Of a stretch of 64,000 nt of DNA, positions 62,211 through 64,000 are shown one piece after another (position 1 is the first letter of the stretch; the number at the start of each line of letters is the position of its first letter). The notes beneath the pieces were generated by a model. It searched no databases, was not told where the DNA came from, and worked only from the letters and a program-made list of their open reading frames with translations. Source of the DNA: Halobacillus halophilus DSM 2266 (GTDB lineage: Bacteria > Bacillota > Bacilli > Bacillales > Halobacillaceae); contig NC_017668.1 in the NCBI RefSeq assembly GCF_000284515.1, forward strand, positions 434,001 to 498,000, written 5' to 3'. Position numbers and translations under genes: made by a program.

Positions 62211-62929
62211 ATCCTTTTATGCAATTTGTAAAGGATGTTTCAGGTCGCCTGGGGAGCGGCTTTTCATCCTTAAATCGAAATGACCCTTCTAAAGAAGCTT
62301 ATATAAGAAACTTGGAGCGGCAGTTAAAAAACAAAGATGACCTGGATGTTCCGTTTGATGAATTAAATGTTGTGGTGTTTGATTTGGAAACGACCGGGTT
62401 TTATCCTTACAAAGGTGATGAAATTTTATCCATAGGCGCTGTAAAAGTAGAAGGGACTAACATTATTGAAGAAGAAACATTTTACTCCCTCGTTTATAGC
62501 GAATCAGGTCCTTCGAAAGAAATAGAAGATCTAACTGGGATCACCAGCGATATGCTGATAGAAGCGGAACCTCTTCGAGAGGTACTTCATGACTTCTATT
62601 CTTTTATTAGAAGTGATGTACTCGTGGCCCATCACGCGAATCACGAGAAGCAGTTTATGAATCATGCCACGTGGCTCGCTTTGAGAAAAAATTTTCAGCA
62701 CCGCATTGTAGATACCACTTTTTTAACCCGGATTGCTCACCAGGAAAAAAAACTGGTCAGTCTGGATGATTGTTGCAAACATTATGGCATTGCTATTGAC
62801 CAGCGTCATCATGCTTTGGATGATGCAATGGCGACAGCGAAGCTATGGGTGGAAAGTATTCAGGACATCAAGCAAATGGGTTACACAAATTTGGGAGACG
62901 TTTACACGCATCTCGCGACTTTAGAGTAA
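62207..62929 (+). CDS. DnaQ-like DEDDh 3'-5' exonuclease
   Basis: 240 residues with VVVFDLETTGFYPYKGDEIL (ExoI: D59, E61), IEDLTGITSDML, VLVAHHANHEKQFMN (ExoII) and RHHALDDAMATAKLW (ExoIII, H and D): the full DEDDh set of the polymerase III epsilon family. The ~45 residues before it form a charged helix. DUF294 proteins next to DnaQ exonucleases are a recurrent pairing in bacteria; the meaning is unknown. Followed by a terminator. Confidence 0.9.
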   Translation: MNPFMQFVKDVSGRLGSGFSSLNRNDPSKEAYIRNLERQLKNKDDLDVPFDELNVVVFDLETTGFYPYKGDEILSIGAVKVEGTNIIEEETFYSLVYSESGPSKEIEDLTGITSDMLIEAEPLREVLHDFYSFIRSDVLVAHHANHEKQFMNHATWLALRKNFQHRIVDTTFLTRIAHQEKKLVSLDDCCKHYGIAIDQRHHALDDAMATAKLWVESIQDIKQMGYTNLGDVYTHLATLE

Positions 62930-62940
62930 GATCCTTAAGG

Positions 62941-62968
62941 AAGCTTTGGCTGAGGCCAGAGCTTTTTT
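62941..62968 (+). terminator. Intrinsic terminator
   Basis: AAGCTTTGGC/GCCAGAGCTT stem (one G-U), 4-nt loop, six T. Confidence 0.8.
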
Positions 62969-63039
62969 AAATGAGTTAAGTTTGAGGGGAGATGATACAG
63001 GAAACAGTCACATAGAGTGAGTAAAGGAGGATAATCAAT

Positions 63040-63291
63040 ATGGGAATTATATTATATTTAATTGTCGGAGGTTTAATCGGCTGGCTTGCAGGAGCCATTA
63101 TCGGACGTGACATGCCGCTTGGAATTATAGGTAACATTATTGCTGGAATTGTAGGGGCATGGATCGGCGGCGAATTACTAGGATCGATCGGACCGAGTTT
63201 AGCAGGAATAGCAATCATTCCTGCCTTAATAGGGGCCATAATCTTTGTGTTTATTGTCAGCTTAGTTATGAAAAACACACGAAAGAAATAA
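63040..63291 (+). CDS. GlsB/YeaQ/YmgE-family stress membrane protein
   Basis: 83 residues with three hydrophobic segments and repeated small-residue motifs (LIVGGLIGWLAGAIIGR, GIVGAWIGGELLG), the family pattern (formerly transglycosylase-associated). Linked to stress in other bacteria, with no proven activity. AAAGGAGG lies before the ATG; single gene with terminator. Confidence 0.9.
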   Translation: MGIILYLIVGGLIGWLAGAIIGRDMPLGIIGNIIAGIVGAWIGGELLGSIGPSLAGIAIIPALIGAIIFVFIVSLVMKNTRKK

Positions 63292-63298
63292 TATATCA

Positions 63299-63334
63299 AA
63301 CAACTCAAGGCCGAAAAAGTCTTGAGTTGTTTTT
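63299..63334 (+). terminator. Intrinsic terminator
   Basis: ACAACTCAAG/CTTGAGTTGT stem, 11-nt loop, T tract. Confidence 0.85.
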
Positions 63335-63520
63335 ATACAGAAGAATATTGTATAAAATAAAATAAGGTTTCATTTTCAAAAGTAAAGAGGCCTGCCGAGC
63401 AGGTATAATAAATTTCAAGAATCAAACATTAAATAGATACGGTTTGTTGGGATCAGGTATAGAGACCTGGACGTTGATCGAATATTTATAAATACGTATA
63501 TCAAAAAAGGAGATGCGTTG

Positions 63521-64000
63521 ATGACACAGCGAAAAGAAAAAGTAGAAACTGGATGGAACTTCGACCATAGCTATGCGCGTCTGCCAGAGCTTTTTTTTCA
63601 GAGTTCTGACCCGGAACCTGCGCATGCCCATCGTTTAATAATTGCTAATGATAGACTTGCTGACTATTTGGGGTTAAACACGGAGTGGCTTCATAGTGAG
63701 GAAGGTAAAGAGGTGCTAGCTGGTAATATAGTACCCGATAGTGCGTTTCCTTTAGCTCAGGCCTATGCGGGTCATCAGTTCGGGCATTTCACCATGCTCG
63801 GCGACGGAAGGGCTTTACTGCTAGGCGAGCAGATTACTCCTCAGGATGAACGGGTAGATATTCAACTTAAAGGATCAGGCCGCACCCCATATTCTCGTGG
63901 AGGAGATGGACGGGCACCACTTGGGCCGATGCTTCGCGAATATATAATTAGTGAGGCTATGCATGCGCTTGGTGTTCCTACGAATCGCAGTCTGGCTGTC
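63521..64000 (+). CDS. selO: Protein adenylyltransferase SelO, N-terminal part (runs off the window)
   Basis: 160 codons are visible and the frame is open to the end. The product starts [20 protein letters not shown] and has [52 protein letters not shown] and [16 protein letters not shown], which are SelO (YdiU) signatures. SelO is a pseudokinase that AMPylates proteins; the known function is in redox homeostasis. AAGGAG lies 8 nt before the ATG. Full length is normally about 480-490 residues. Confidence 0.94.
   Translation, partial: MTQRKEKVETGWNFDHSYARLPELFFQSSDPEPAHAHRLIIANDRLADYLGLNTEWLHSEEGKEVLAGNIVPDSAFPLAQAYAGHQFGHFTMLGDGRALLLGEQITPQDERVDIQLKGSGRTPYSRGGDGRAPLGPMLREYIISEAMHALGVPTNRSLAV

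Noticed and set aside
1-64000. tRNA, rRNA, prophage or transposase genes
   Set aside because: I saw no cloverleaf, rRNA-like stretch, integrase or transposase domain; mobile DNA here is limited to the non-coding elements.

Overview
The window looks like chromosome of a Gram-positive, endospore-forming, salt-adapted Bacillaceae, most like Halobacillus or a close relative. This is inferred from the genes, since no 16S or tRNA is present. The evidence is a GerA-type germinant receptor operon, SpoVIF, promoters matching the SigK consensus, an SLH-anchored NlpC/P60 protein, a choline-to-glycine-betaine locus, strong AGGAGG ribosome sites, and frequent GTG/TTG starts.

Layout. 0.5-5 kb: germinant receptor operon (B-A-C order), then a decayed beta-propeller/HYR surface-protein gene. 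5-8 kb: a 47-residue membrane peptide and a large cysteine-rich protein with Ig-like repeats (minus strand). 8-10 kb: SLC13 permease and a sulfotransferase. 10.5-21.6 kb: surface-glycan region with a PseB-like SDR, two glycosyltransferase-like proteins (one truncated), a methyltransferase, and a tight pseudaminic-acid operon (SDR, PseC, PseG, PseH, PseI, SpsF-type cytidylyltransferase). 21.8-25.2 kb: Ydag-type stress protein, metallophosphoesterase, NlpC/P60-SLH protein. 25.7-27.5 kb: cysteine-rich beta-helix protein related to the one at 5.8 kb. 27.8-33.1 kb: OpuAC, GbsR, GbsA and a GMC-type choline dehydrogenase. 33.8-36 kb: ahpC-ahpF under a PerR-like box. 36.8-40.2 kb: prolyl-4-hydroxylase-like protein, a divergent PRPP synthetase, an SDR and a membrane protein. 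40.5-42.8 kb: 49-residue basic protein, JAMM peptidase and a repeat-rich acidic protein. 44.1-49.1 kb: glycan-type transferase, third cysteine-rich family member, and a three-gene operon of unknown function ending in a long coiled coil. 49.4-55.3 kb: frameshifted nuclease-like gene, TspO-like protein and maltose PTS (gntR, malA, malP). 55.5-64 kb: spore/unknown genes, SpoVIF, DUF2512, DUF421, amtB with a nucleotidyltransferase and an exonuclease, GlsB-like protein, and the start of selO, which runs off the end.

Two features stand out. First, three paralogous proteins share two cysteine-containing modules (one with the KVYDWV motif). Two of them, together with spoVIF, have AC-N17-CATANNNTA promoters, so I infer they are late mother-cell (coat or exosporium) proteins; no function is known to me. 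Second, three large non-coding elements (13.0-13.9, 33.2-33.7 and 43.1-44.1 kb) share about 21-bp terminal inverted repeats. Two of them carry further modules nested inside, one module being inserted twice into the same small palindrome. The pseudaminic-acid, sulfotransferase, glycosyltransferase and prolyl-hydroxylase genes suggest a heavily modified cell or spore surface, but the acceptor is not shown by the sequence.
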